Shown: one piece after another, positions 34,987 to 47,410 of the stretch
Numbering within the stretch: position 1 is the stretch's first letter
Layout: the number at the start of each line of letters is the position of its first letter
Assembly (NCBI GenBank): GCA_025345505.1
Contig: JANVCC010000011.1
Span: 747,230-811,229, forward strand
From: Todiramphus chloris collaris
Lineage: Eukaryota > Chordata > Aves > Coraciiformes > Alcedinidae
DNA length: 64,000 bases
Direction of reading: 5' to 3'
Notes under the pieces: generated by a model
Told to the model about the DNA's origin: nothing
Database searches by the model: none
The model's input: only the letters and a program-made list of their open reading frames with translations
Program-made: the position numbers and the translations under genes

Positions 34987-37900
34987 GTCTGAGCATACTT
35001 ATTTATCTCTTCCAAAAGAAAGACATGGGCTGCAAGCTGTTGATCTTGAAAGCAATGTTGATTCATTCAGTTTTCAGTTTCCAGCCTTCAAAACGTGCTC
35101 TGTTGTACTGCTCCTGCACTGTGTCTATAATGCAGTTCCAAGTCCAACAAAAGTTGCTGCAGATTGGAAATGCTTTTTATTAGTGGTCACCTCAGTCCAT
35201 CTGCCAGGCTTGGAAAACTTCAGTGCATGTTAATCTCAGGCCATGCTTGGGTGGATACTGACCTGCTCAGAAGCCTTAATGATGCTGGTGAACCTGCCCC
35301 AGTGCCACTTGGACTGGGTTGATAAATACTTTTGCTTGTGGATGGTAGAGGGTGAGAGGTGTGAGGAGAGAAGTTGGCTGGTTAATAGCAAGGCAGGATT
35401 TGAGCCTGTGACCTAAAGGCAAAGGTTCCTGCTGGGCTGAAAACCTCTGGTGGTTTTTATCTTGTTGCTGTGCTAAATGACACTGTATTGCAGTGGGAAT
35501 GTGATTTGTTAGCAGCAATGAAGACTTTGAGTTTATTGTGAATCTGTAACCTGATGTCCAGACTTGGAAAGATGTCCTCTAGTGAACAGTTTTAGAACCA
35601 CTTTGAAGAGCAGAATAACCTTAAACTAAGGGGGTTCTCTACACCTCTAGAAGTGTCACCTTGTAATGCTAAAACCCTTCTGTTGTGAGAGACCTTTAAT
35701 CCAAGCTTCTGGGGTGATAGTCTGGTTCTACTGAATGCTGCACTGGACCTACGAGACAATCACTTTTGCTCTCTTGGCTTCTTCCCCCACAGATCAGGGA
35801 AGGCATTGTCTTTTTCCCTATTTCCATGAACTTTGATGCTCAACTGTATGTTCTGTGGAGAGGCATGTCTGGAATCTTGATCTGAAGGTCTGAAATCTGC
35901 TCTGCTCCTCTCCTTGAGCAATTTGTGGGCTGGATATAAGGTTGTCCTTGCTGAAGTCTGTGGAGCTTTTGAGGGTATGTGGGGTGAGGAGCAGGGAGCC
36001 CCTGAGGTCATGAGCTTGGGCAGATGAAGTCAAAAGATGGCGTGTCCACTCATATTTCTACACCTTCCCTTCCCAGGCATTACGCGCTTCTCTATCTCTG
36101 CTGATGTTTGCAGAAGTGATAAGAAAGGCTCTGTAACAAGGGTGCTGTGTTGCAGATAAAACTTGCTGTGCGCAAAAGCTGTTCCAGCTAAGAGCTTATC
36201 AGCACTATTAAAACTTTAATGATCGTCAAGGCTTGGGAGATGTGGGTGTTTTGGGTCCTTTAGCAGCGTGGAAACATGCAACGAGGAATCACACTGAAGG
36301 GCTGCTGCTCTGTAAGTCTCTCTAACGTGCTTTCCTGTGTCTGTGTTGGTTTTTTTTATAAAATGGACAATCTAGGGAATGAGGCTTGTAAACTGGTCAA
36401 GTGTGAGTCTTAAATGGAGCTGACTAGTTACTGTGCTGTATAATTTGTGCATGTAATGAGTCCTGATGCTTGATGAAGGTGGTAGCTTGTCTCAATGTGA
36501 ATGAAACTGAGGGATCCACCTTCTTGCATTTCACCAGGCTGCTTAGAGAAAGAGCTCCTGGAGGTTTTGTGCAATTATTGAACACCAGTGCAGGAAGCAC
36601 AGTTCTTCCAGCTTGACTCCTGCAAGGATGGTGAAGACATGGGTTGAAGCTGGTAAAGGGTACAACGGCATCGACTTGGGACAGGAATCACCTGACTCCC
36701 ACCATGGCTTGGAAATGCATAATTCCCAGGAGCTCCTGTGTGTGGCCTGAATGTGCTGAGAGGAGTGGGGAGGCTGCTGCTGCCTGAGTGTGGGTATATC
36801 TTGTTCCCCTTAAATTTGGGCAGCTGACTCAGTGCTTATGCAGACACCTCCATCCTCTTAGGTTTTGCAACTTGGTGCCTTCTGCAGACGACAGGTGCAC
36901 ACAGCTTCCCTCTTAAAATGTGAATAGTGTTTATTTTCTTATGCTAAACTCCTTGAGAGATGTGGTGATACCCCCTTTTCAGGAGAGGGCTGTGATCAGA
37001 AGAGCTGTTTACAAATTTCCTTTTCATTTTGGCATTAGGAGATGAAAATGGTCACCTCCAGGCTCTGTAAAAGCTCATTCCTCGGGAGAGGGAGTGTGGA
37101 GGTTGAAAACATATAGCCAAGAACAAGTCAAGGGCCTCAAAAGGGATTTCTTTAGCTTCTCCTGTTAGGAAGTGGAGCCAGGGTGGGAAGGCACTTTCCT
37201 TGTTTGCTTATTCATTGTTAGACATGACTTCTGCTGCAAGGCCACAAGTGTACAGAAAGTCATGGGAGAGTCAAACCTGAGGTTCATTGCTGTTGGTCAA
37301 GGCAGAAAGGTCCCTCTAGGCTGGGAGGTTGCCATCCTCTTGCATGAGTGTCCCTCCTATTGTAAACACAGGACAAATCGGTCCTTGTTGTTGCTGTGTG
37401 TGTGTTAGGTTGTCCCACGTCCTGCTCTTGAAGGCTTAATTTTTATCCCAGTTATTCTCAAACTTATTTCCTTTTCTGTTGTACTGATGTGCTGCGAGGG
37501 GCTCTCTAGAAGGGCATGAAGAAAGCTAGCTTGAACCAACTGGTGGCATGGTGGGAGATGGAGGGAGGGAGGGAAGAGCTGGAACTTGGCAAGAGTCTTG
37601 CTTACTATAGTATAACATCTGAACTAGGCCTGCCCTCTGCACAGTCATCCTCCAGGGCTCAGACTGGCTGAGCCACGGTTAGTCTGAGGAACATCAGCCC
37701 TGGCTGTGGGCAGATAGTTGGAGCCGTTGAAAGAGATGGCTTTTGACAAAAGTTGGAGCAAATGCTCATTGTTATGTGCCACTGTGTGTTACAAGGTCAG
37801 CGTGACCGCCTGGCTCCCAAACTGGACAGCCAGGTTCACTTTTTTGGCAAACGCTCACTGCTGCTCAGCCGTGTAATCAGCTAATGGGATTTAACACAGC

Positions 37901-40900
37901 ATCCAGTGTTTCTAACTCAGCTTTGTGATAGCAACGTAATCCAAAAAAGCTGGAGTTAAAATAAGTGGAAATGTGAGTTCCTGGGGCTACCCAGTTCTAG
38001 TACCTCACATAGCCAAGCCATCTGATTTCTACCAGAATTGATATACTAACTGTTATATCTGAATTAACGCAAAATGTTGTAAATCTGGGGAGAAGGAGCA
38101 TCTATTGGCACTTATTATAGCTCAGACATCTTATGCTTAAGGCAGTGTCTCCTGTGAAATTTCTCTTGTTTAAATACCAGTCAGAAAACAAACCAGCCTT
38201 TTTGCATCGAGGGAAGGTGGTTGCAGTGATTTCAAATCCTCTTTTTACCTGGAGAGATGTTAATTGGATTCCCTGACCCATTTCATAGTTTTTAGGAGTG
38301 TTCAGCTTAATGTTGGAAATGAAACACAGCCATGGTGGAGCCCGGGGTTAGATCTAGGAGGAAGAAAAAACAAAAGGCAAGTGGTTGTAGGAGAAGGCAA
38401 GAAGCACAGCTTAAATCATATTACATGTGTACCATCTCCCCTTTAACCTTTCAGTCTCTGGCATCAAATCTGGAACTCAGCCTGATTTTATTTGCTCATG
38501 TGGTTTTCTTTTTCCTTTGCTTACAAAGGCTTGCAGAATTCCAAGAGGAGCATTTGGGGGAGAGGGAAACTCTTGCCTGAGTGTTGCTGTTTCACAGGAG
38601 TGCCCCAGTCCTTGGTCAAGAAGCTGTATTTCCCATCCTCCTTGTACATGTCTCAGCTCAGCCACTATTGCCTTCTACTGGCCACCCTAATATTTAGTGC
38701 TGTTTCAGCATTGCCTGAAGCTGATGAGATCATCTGCTTCCAAAGTGGCCGCTTTTGGTGACAGATCCCATATGCTTGATTCCAAAAGGATGGCTTTTCT
38801 TGGAAGGAAAGGTATGAAATAAATACTGCCTAAAACACTTGTGGCTGTCAGCTTTACTGAGCCAGCTCTTGGACAGGGCTGTGAGTAAAACCCTGTTATG
38901 TCTCATGCACCATCAGGTTTAATGCTTGCTAAATGGCAGAGCTGTCATGAAAAAGCATTGGGACGAGGCAATGTAGATGGTATTAACAAAATAAATATAG
39001 CTGCAAGTGGCTGAGCTTTGAAATAAATTATGCTGTGACTTTTTGGTGAGTGGATGTATAGGGACTGCTGAGGGGTCTGGACTCTGCCCAGGGCTCATTG
39101 CCAGGTGGGAGATTTAGGAATGTGGGAAGGCAGGAGCTACCTGCCTTTGGGGAAAGTGTCTGAGTAGTAATATAACCTTTCCTTGCCATGAGACATGAGG
39201 GCTATATTTGGAAAATTTTCTTGTTCTAGAGTGTAAACCGGCCTCAGAGTTTCGTCTTCTAACTTTTTTTTCATGTTGTAAATGATGGATAGAGTAGGGT
39301 TTGCTACTTCTCTTACTGTTGTAGAAGAGCTGAAAGATCTTGGTGCTGTGGTGGCATAGGCTTAGTGAAGACTTGTATGCCATGGCTATCCTGGAGCTCT
39401 CAGGTACTTGAGGTGTGATCAAGCTGATGCATTTTGCTCCTGGAGTACTTCAGTTTTGTCTCACCACATTTTATTTCAAGCAGAAAGCACCTATGTTTAA
39501 GAAACTTTTTGTTGTTGTTTGCTTAATTGTTTTCTGTTTTCTCCTCCTGGAAGTTACTTTGCGGAGCAAGAGAGTTTGGCAGGATTAGCAGGACTTGCCT
39601 GAACACGCCACTCCTCAAACAGGGCTTGGCCTTGATTTCCCTTTTTCGCCTCCTGAAAGATAAACCTTTTTTTTTGGTGCAGCTCAAGTTATGCTGAGGT
39701 TTAGGGCAAGTGTTTGCTTTGAGCATCATGGGATCATGGGAGGCAGAACTTCACCCCTTGGGCGTAGGTGACTGATGTCCCATGTCCACCTGTGTCCCTG
39801 TTGGATGCTCTCTGACTGATGTGGGCACCTTTGCTTGCATGGACACCACAAAGCAAATGGCAGCAGGGAGTTACTGGTTGCCCTCTGTGCCTTTGGGGCT
39901 GAGGGACTTCCTCCATGCCTAACCAAGAGAGCCTGAGTGGGTGCATGGTGCATCATCAGTAAGCAATGAAGGAGAAAATAGAAATGTTGGTTAGTCTGTC
40001 CACAGCTGGCTGTATCTGCTACAGCTTCAGGGATACTGTCTGGTGAGTCTGAAGTAGAAATCTTTCTCTTCCCTGGTCCATGCAGGAGACAGATGCTTGC
40101 AGGAACTGGTTAACTCTGGGTTCTTACTCTCCAGAAAAATGGAAGCATCTGAAAATCATCATTTCAAGAGAAGAGGGCTTAGTTCTTGCTTTTGCCAGCT
40201 ACCTCCTTTTTCACTCTGGAAACAATGAAGGGCAGAGCTTCTTATCCTGCCTTACAATTTAAGAAACACTTGAGCTGTTGGTTATTTGTCCTCAGATACT
40301 GAAAGATAGCCATGAAGTCTTGGATTGATGCTCCAATGATGACTGAAGGAAGGGTGTCTGAAGTATTGAGTGATGATTTGGGCTCATCTATCTGCTTTAT
40401 GTAGACACGAATGGTTCTAGTCAAGGAGAGAATTGTCTTTCCTTTGTTCTGTGACTGCAAAATAAAGGATGTGGCAGTGCCTCAGTATGGCAGGATGAGA
40501 ATGTGCAGACTTGGATACTGTGGAAACGCAGGTAGATGTGTAGATTTTTCTTCCTTGAGGTATAGTCCTATGAATCAAACTTCTTCAGTTGCTGCTCTTT
40601 GGCTGCTTGTGCTTCTGACAAAACTGCTCTGCAGATGTGTCTGGTGTTGAAAATAAATGGTTTCACATGAGGAGTCACAGCCTGTGATTCTGTCAGCTGC
40701 TTTCCAGTACCCTTGTAACCAGGTTTGGACATGCCCTGGGGTGGGAGAGGCACAGGGAGAACCTGGTGTGAGACAGCTGTTTCTCTGAGGTTTGTCCTTT
40801 TGGGGGTGTTGAGATGTGTGTCCTTGTTTGAAGACTGATGTTAGTAGCCTGTATAAACCTTCTGCAGGATCAGTGTTATCACAGGAGTATTTGTGCACTA

Positions 40901-41047
40901 CTCGCCTGCATTCACCCAGTGAATTGGTGCAAATGAGCTGTTGAGCATGTCTATGTCAAGGAAAGAGGCTCATTCCTGGAAAGTGCCTCTGCTTAGGTGG
41001 GCTGCTCAGCCTGTTCCTGCTGTGACACTATTAGTTTGAGCAAGTAG
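34987..41047. other. Gene-free intronic stretch
   Basis: In 6 kb there are no CR1 copies and no convincing exon. A cluster of GATA-type motifs at 36,117-36,201 is listed separately. Confidence 0.4.
36117..36201. promoter_or_regulatory. Candidate GATA-site cluster
   Basis: Three GATA-type motifs lie within 85 bases: TGATAAG at 36,117, AGATAA at 36,154 and CTTATCA (reverse orientation) at 36,195. They are followed by ATTAAA/TTTAATGATC, which resembles homeodomain sites. Such clusters are common in intronic enhancers but also occur by chance. Confidence 0.2.
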
Positions 41048-41385
41048 AATCATAGAATAATTTAGGTTGGGAAACAATCTTTTAGATAAACTCCAGTCAT
41101 TAACCCATCACTGCAAGGTCACCACTAAACCATGTCCCTCATCTCCATGGCTTTGAAACCCCTCCGGGGATGGGGACTCCACCACTGCCCTGGGCAGCCT
41201 GGGACAGGCCTTGACAATCCCTGTGGGGAAGAAATTGTTCCTCAGGTCCAACCTAAACCTCCCTGGTGTAACTTGAGGCTGTTTGCTCTTGTTCCTTGGG
41301 AGAAGAGACTGACTCCCACCTGGCTCCAAGCTCTTTTCAGGGAGTTGTAGAGGGTGATATGGTCTGCCTCTTTGTCTTGGTTGGG
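41048..41385 (-). mobile_element. Older CR1 LINE fragment
   Basis: The plus strand reads AGAATCATAGAATAATTTAG, ACCACTAAACCATGTCCCTC, GGGGACTCCACCACTGCCCT, GGGCAGCCTGGGACAG and then CCTCCCTGGTGTAACTTGAG. This is the reverse complement of a CR1 subfamily ending in TAAATTATTCTATGATTC, different from the common type. It includes about 340 bp of ORF2 tail with decay. Confidence 0.88.
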
Positions 41386-41827
41386 TGCTCTGTAACAGAC
41401 TCATCCTGTGTCTGCCTTGCTGGCCTTTTCCCCTGATTCTTGCCCATAAACACTTAACCAGTTTAGAGACACCCACTGCAGCACTCCAGTCAACTCAGCT
41501 TTTTTCAGGTGCCCATTCTAACATGCGGGAATCTAACTCTGAGTACTTTTAGCAGGCTGACTGGAGAGAGGGTGACAGCCATTCCAGAAGACTTGCAGCT
41601 CACTGTTGGCAGCCCTTCAGAGGCACCATGAGTGCCTTTTTGAGTGCAGACAGATGCCATTCTCAACCATTCAGCATCCCATTTTGTCTCTAACAGGGGG
41701 TGTGTGCGTGTGTGAGATACTTAAACCAAACCTACCTGAGTGTTTGCCACTGAGCTTTTGATGAAGCTGGGATTCAAAGCCTTGTCCTGCAATCCCAGTC
41801 CCAAAGTGCTTTGTGTATGTATTCAGT
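41386..41827. other. Gene-free intronic stretch
   Basis: I see nothing recognisable except a short TG-rich run near 41,700. Confidence 0.4.
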
Positions 41828-42050
41828 AGGTTTTTCCACCTAAACATGAGGAGAAACTTCCTTCCTTTGAGGCTGCCACAGCCCTTAAACAGGCTGCCCA
41901 GTGAGGTGGTGACGTCTGCTCTGAAGAGATACCAAACATGCCTGGATGTGATCCTGGGCAACCTGCTTCAGGTGAACCTGCTTTGGCAGGAGGGTTGGAG
42001 TAGGTGATCTCCAGAGGTCCCTCCCAACCCCTACCATTCTGTGATTCTGT
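41828..42050 (+). mobile_element. CR1 LINE 3' fragment (GATCTCCAGAGG type)
   Basis: Motifs are AACATGAGGAGAAACTTCCT, GGCTGCCCAGTGAGGTGGTG, CTGCTTTGGCAGGAGGGTTG, GTGATCTCCAGAGGTCCC and ACCATTCTGTGATTCTGT. It is the same subfamily as the copies at 5.9 and 59.7 kb. About 220 bp remain. Confidence 0.94.
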
Positions 42051-44469
42051 ATGTGTTTCTGTTGCAGTAGGCAAAAATACTCTCTAAGAGCTGCTGTGGA
42101 GAGCTTCAAGGTGGTGGTTGAACAGCCCTGCAGAAGGAGCTAGATGGCTTCTGTGGGGAGGGAGGTGGCTTGATGGAGGTGTGTCTTTGGTGATGTGCTG
42201 GAGTGGGTAGGGTGTGCAATTCCTGCATGAAGGTAGAGAGACATGCCTGAAGAGTGGGATTTTTTTGGATGGTGGTGCAGGCTGAGATGAGAGATGGTCT
42301 GGAAAATGCTGTGTAGGAGCCTTTGCTGGTGTCCAACGTATTAGTACATAGTTTTTGTTCCATTACAGTAATAACCTCAGTGCAATTTCACTGTGAGCAG
42401 TGGTAGAGGTCCATGAGAGGAAATGGAGTACATGGGATGGGACAAGAAAAGGGCATCTGCAATAGCTTTCATTCTACCCTTTTCCTTTCTAACAGTCTTT
42501 CTCCAGTGCAACACTCAAATGATAAACACTTAGTGATTTTTTTCCTAATTGATGGATGATAACTAGATATCATAAATACTTCTAGCTTTGGACATAACCT
42601 GCCAAAAGTATCTGGGAGCTCTGGAGGGGGCTGGTACTTGGCGAAGGTCTCCAATCACTTTATCGCAAGCGTGCTAACAGGCTGAGTTCGCAGAGCATCT
42701 TTGGAGCCAGCAGGATGTGAAGGTGGTAATGGGAAAACCTTCCTGCTGCTGAGGCACTGACAAAGGGACTGTTTCATCACCTTGTGGGATGCCCATCATG
42801 GTGTGTCTTTGGTGATAGAAACCATTACCTGATAGAAACCATTACCATTACCTGGTACTCTGTGGTTGGACTGGAAATATAATGGAGGTCTTCAAACCCA
42901 GGCAGCTCCCTGCAAAACCAGCTTACAATGATTTAGATGTGTAGGGGAGGTATCTACCTCAGTAACTGTGGATCAGCTGGGGTGGGAGTAAAATCCCAGT
43001 CTTATGGGTCTGATTACAGGACTGTGAGGTATATTTAGTTGCTTTTCCCCGAGAGGCATTTGCACATGGCACAGAAGTGTCTGGCAGCTGAACCTGTCTC
43101 TGCGGCACCCCCACCAGCCTGGTTTAGAGAGACTCTGTGGGTTGCTCTGTGAATAATCCGGGAGGAGGGCAGTAGGGAATGTGTTGGCTCCTTGTGTTCA
43201 ATATGGAAATGGCACTTTCCCACGTGTGGGGGTGGTGATAAGTGGGGGATGTAGCTGGAGCTGATGAGAATGGGAGGTCTGCTTAGTTCTGGAGACTCAG
43301 CTTTCCACTGGTGTTCTCAAGCTGATCTTAAAGTTGATGTTAAAATATAAAGTTCACGATGCTTATTCACACGAAATAACCTCTGACTCAGTTTCTTCAA
43401 ATATTGTTGGCAAAAGGGTGGCTTTTAGACTAAACATGGGTCTTTTTAGGACAGCTCATGAGCTGTTATTGGCTAAAACATAGAATGATTAAACTAGTTT
43501 TCACTTCAGAGTGTGAAGCTGCTCTGTACCCTTACTCTGACCAATACTGCAAGTCCAGTTTCTACTGAGCAGGGGCTGCTAACCTGGTGAGTCCCCCTTG
43601 CAGTGTAGTGGAAGTGACACGATACATATCGTGAAATACAATGTGAAGCTGCTGGGTGGGATTAGATGGAGGTGGGAAGCTTCTGAGGGAATATTCAGTC
43701 CCTAAAGTATTCGATCCATCTGGAGAAAAAGGAAAAAAGAAATTAAATCTTCTCTGAGATACCGTCTTCCAAAGGGCTTCCTTTGGAAGTTGTGATGTGA
43801 GTTTATTTTCTGGCAGACTGGGGACAGTAGTGGGATTTTTCTGCTGAGAGATATGGGCAACTTCATAAATTACTCAGATTTGTGGGGTTTTTTTGTCAAT
43901 ATAGGAACTTGCATTGCTGGCATATCAAGATCTTGACCTTGATTGAGATTCTGCTGATGCTCTGGATCATTCAGAGAATGCTCTGATGCAAGTGGTTCTG
44001 ATACCTCTACTTAGGTATATGTTCATAGGAACTTATGATGTTGATGAGTAACTGAAAAGTTACTTCCAGTCTCCTTTTGAAGTATGCCTGTGAACCTCAG
44101 TGGCCTTTACACATAGAGAGGAGAGCAAGGCAAGCTGCTCTCTGGGAAGATTTGTTGTTAGATCCAAGGGTGATACCTCTGACCATCAGCAGGGACTTCT
44201 GTGTCAAATTGGGACCAGCCTGGAGGCTGAAGCTGGGTGGCTATGTGGCATGGCTCAGGTGTGTGGGCTGTGGGTCTGAAACAGCTTCTGGTATGGCATG
44301 GGATGCCCACCACCTGGTGGCATTGGAACCCTGTGCGGTATCTGGATACATGCGGGTTGCCTGGGCAAGGATCATGTTCAGATGTTCTTCCTTCTCATTT
44401 TCCCCCAGTTCTGCAACCCTTGGAGAAAGGAATCAATGCTCTGGTCTGTGAAGACCTTTGACATAGTGC
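42051..44469. other. Gene-free intronic stretch
   Basis: No gene is recognised. A 17-bp direct repeat, beginning GATAGAAACCATTACCT at 42,814 and again at 42,831, is the only ordered structure. Confidence 0.4.
42814..42853. repeat. 17-bp direct repeat, two copies plus a partial third
   Basis: The unit GATAGAAACCATTACCT occurs at 42,814-42,830, and again at 42,831 with its ACCATTACCT tail duplicated once more. Confidence 0.8.
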
Positions 44470-44572
44470 TTTGTGATGTGATTTCATGGTGGTCTTGGCA
44501 GTGCTGACTTAACAGTGGGATTTGATGATCTTAAAGGTCTTTTCCAACCCAAAAGATTCTGTGACGTTTCTC
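44470..44572 (+). mobile_element. CR1 LINE 3' fragment (GGTCTTTTCCAACC type)
   Basis: The fragment carries CATGGTGGTCTTGGCAGTGC, GATGATCTTAAAGGTCTTTT and CCAACCCAAAAGATTCTGTG. This is a distinct CR1 3' end with GGTCTTTTCC in place of GGTCCCTTCC. Only the 3' UTR is present. Confidence 0.8.
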
Positions 44573-46197
44573 ACAATATGCTTATGCTTTTCAAAGCACG
44601 AGCCTGGTGTTGGTTTTGCTGTCAGCAGACTTGCACCCTTGACTTATCCATGGATGCTGAGAAAGGGCTAGATTCCTTGTAGAACCCTTCTCCATAAAAG
44701 CCACTGACTGCATGGGTGCAGATGCACAGTGGTTACATGATGCTGCTTCATGCTATATTTTACCTGTCAAGGGACAAACCTCCTGTCCATGTTATTGTCC
44801 TGGGAAATGCACAGTTTACCCCTCATGCACTGGGGAAGGAATATCTTGCTATATAAGAGGTGACCCAACCTTGCAGAGACATTTAACTGTGCAGGATTGT
44901 ACTCTGAGTATGATGTTGTACAGCTCACAGACCAAAGCCACTTTATGGGAGAGTGGCTGCCTAAATGGGGTGGTTGCTGAAAACATGGTTTAAAATTTCA
45001 GTGGTTTTTCTGGCTTGAAAGAACTGAATGTGGAAGAAAACTTCCCATGAAGTGTTTGCCTGGTTGATCAGGACCAAGGAAGATGCTGGTGAGCGTGCTG
45101 GTCTCTCTTGCCACATTCTTGCCTGCTGGTTGTAATGGTGACAGTATCACATCACATCTAAAGTGTGACTAAGTGCAATGACTCTGCAGTAAGTCACTGG
45201 CCTTCTGGTGCTAGTTTTGGCAATGGGTTAACTTGGCTTGGCTGTGTCTATTTATATAGCACAAGTAGATTTGTCACCCAATAGCTTGATCGCTCATAAT
45301 TATACACAATTCTTATTTCCTCACTTCATACCTTTTTTTCCTCACTGTCTTTCTCTGTTCCTGCAGCTCACTAATGCTTTCATGCATCCTCTCTGCTTTG
45401 AAGGCTACAGGCAATGCTTCAGTCTTTTTAAACCCATTTCTTGCTGGGTGCAAAGATCAGTGCTGATGTGGCTTTTGCTTTCCCCCCTCTGGATATTGGC
45501 TGTGCACTGTAGCACCTCTGGAAAAGTTTTAACTTTTTGTAATAGTAGTTACAATTAAAAAAAGCAATGAACTGAATTATATATAGGTGGGATACTTATC
45601 TGACTCTGATGTAACTTATGAAATGCTGGTGTAGCAAAAAAAATGGCTTTGGAAAGACCTGTCTCCTGAGTTTTTCCTGGCACGTTTGCATTTTCCTCTT
45701 TACTCCAGAATGCAAGACTCCCACTTACTGATGCTATGTATAGCATTGGACTTGCTGCATTGGTCTGGGCACTTAAATAGCACAAAGATATTGCCTTGCA
45801 CCCGGCACAGAATAAACCCTGAGCAAATCCAGGTGCTAATTTTGGCATCACACACCTCTCCTTCTCCCAGTGTGGGAGAACTGTGCTCAGAGGGAGAGCA
45901 GCAAAATCGCAGGTACTTAGCAGAGCAACCTCAGAGGAATCTTTATCTCGGTGGAAACAGATGGAATTTGACTTTGTGTCAATTATGAGCCTAGAATAAC
46001 TCAATTTTACAGCAGAGGAAGTGGAAAGGTACAGCGCTGCCACAGCCTGGATGCTGACAAGCAGGAATTGAGTTCAGAGAATAGCGATGCCTGGCACGTA
46101 CACTGACTATTTCCATGCTTGAGAAGCTTGGCCACCAGAAGGGAACTGTACTTGTCCTGTTTTGTATAGGCCTTCACTTGGGGAAGGTGCTAAGTAG
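44573..46197. other. Gene-free intronic stretch
   Basis: No exon or repeat is recognised. Frames of up to 162 codons have no known motif. Confidence 0.4.
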
Positions 46198-46690
46198 GGC
46201 ATTACCTGGAGTACTGTGTCTATCTTTGGAGTCCTCAGCACTGGAAAGACATGGACCCGCTCAAGCAGGTCCAGAGGAGGCCATAATGATCAGGGGACTG
46301 GAACCTCTGCTGTGAGGACAAGCTGAGAAAGTTGGGGTGGTTCAGCCTGGAGAGGAGAAGGCTCTGGGGAGACCTGCTTGTACTTAATTTCAGTACTTAA
46401 AGGGGCTTATCAGTGATGTAGTGGCATGTAGTGATAGGACAAGAGGTGATGGTTTTAAACTGAAAGAGGGTAGATCTAGATTAATAATAAGAATTTTTTT
46501 TTACAGTGACAGTGGTGAGACACTGGCCCGGGCTGCCTGGAGAAGTTCTGGATTCCCCATCCCTGGAAGTGTTTCAGGGCTAGGTTGGACAGGGCTTGGA
46601 GCAACCTCCTTCAGTGGAAGGTTTCCCTGCCCATGGGAGGGGGATTGGAGCTTAGATGATCTTCCAGTCCTCAACATTCTAGTGATTATA
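46198..46690 (+). mobile_element. CR1 LINE, 5'-truncated
   Basis: About 490 bp. Motifs run in order: TTACCTGGAGTACTGTGTCT, CCTCAGCACTGGAAAGACAT, GGTTCAGCCTGGAGAGGAGA and GGTGATGGTTTTAAACTGAA, then a degraded 3' end. The encoded remnant keeps SDRTRGDGFKLKEGR before the frame is lost. Confidence 0.94.
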
Positions 46691-47368
46691 AACAATCTTC
46701 TTGAATTGCAACTTGGTGACAAATCCTGTAGCTGAAGGCTTCTCTTGGACAAGAGAAGTCATAGCTAGTGTATGAAGGATGATCCTAAGGGATGAGAGCC
46801 TAAAGAGGTCCCTTCTTCCCTGTCAGTTGCTCATAATTCATGCGCAATGCTTGTCCAGTTGTGCATTTGGGAATAAGTATGGAAGTGGAACAGATTCCAT
46901 GTGTTTTCTTTGTGCTTTTTTTTCTCATGTGCAGAATTTGGGCACTCTGCTCACCGTCATGCAGTTTGGATAAGGAGGTGCTGGGGTGCTCATCCAGTGA
47001 TTATTGGCTTTACTCAGCCACTATGTACTGCTTCCCAAGTAATTTCCTATCTCTCTCTTTATCTGTGCCCGATGCACAAAAGTTGATGTTGCAGAAGGGT
47101 CTGAGCTGGACTCTGCAGAGCCCTATCGTGTATGGCTTCTAGCAATCACCTGGACTTCAGCAATGTTCAGAGTTCTTAGCTTTGTGCCTGGATCAAAGTA
47201 TGCAGTGCTCTGGGTAATGGCTACATAGTGGCAATCCATTCACTTGATTGTATTGTGGCTAAAAAAGCTGACTGGTGCTGTAAAACAAAGAACTTTTACC
47301 TGTAGCCTTTCATTCTCTTTGGGGTGAGATGCAGGACGTTGTGTGGGTGTCCCAGTAGGTTCAGTTTT
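46691..47368. other. Gene-free intronic stretch
   Basis: I see nothing recognisable. Confidence 0.4.
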
Positions 47369-47410
47369 CATAGAATGTTTTAGGTTGCAAGGGACCTTCA
47401 AAGGTTTCTA
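47369..47410 (-). mobile_element. CR1 LINE, tiny 3' fragment
   Basis: Plus-strand text CATAGAATGTTTTAGGTTGC followed by AAGGGACCTTCAAAGG is the reverse complement of a CR1 3' terminus. Only about 40 bases remain. Confidence 0.65.
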
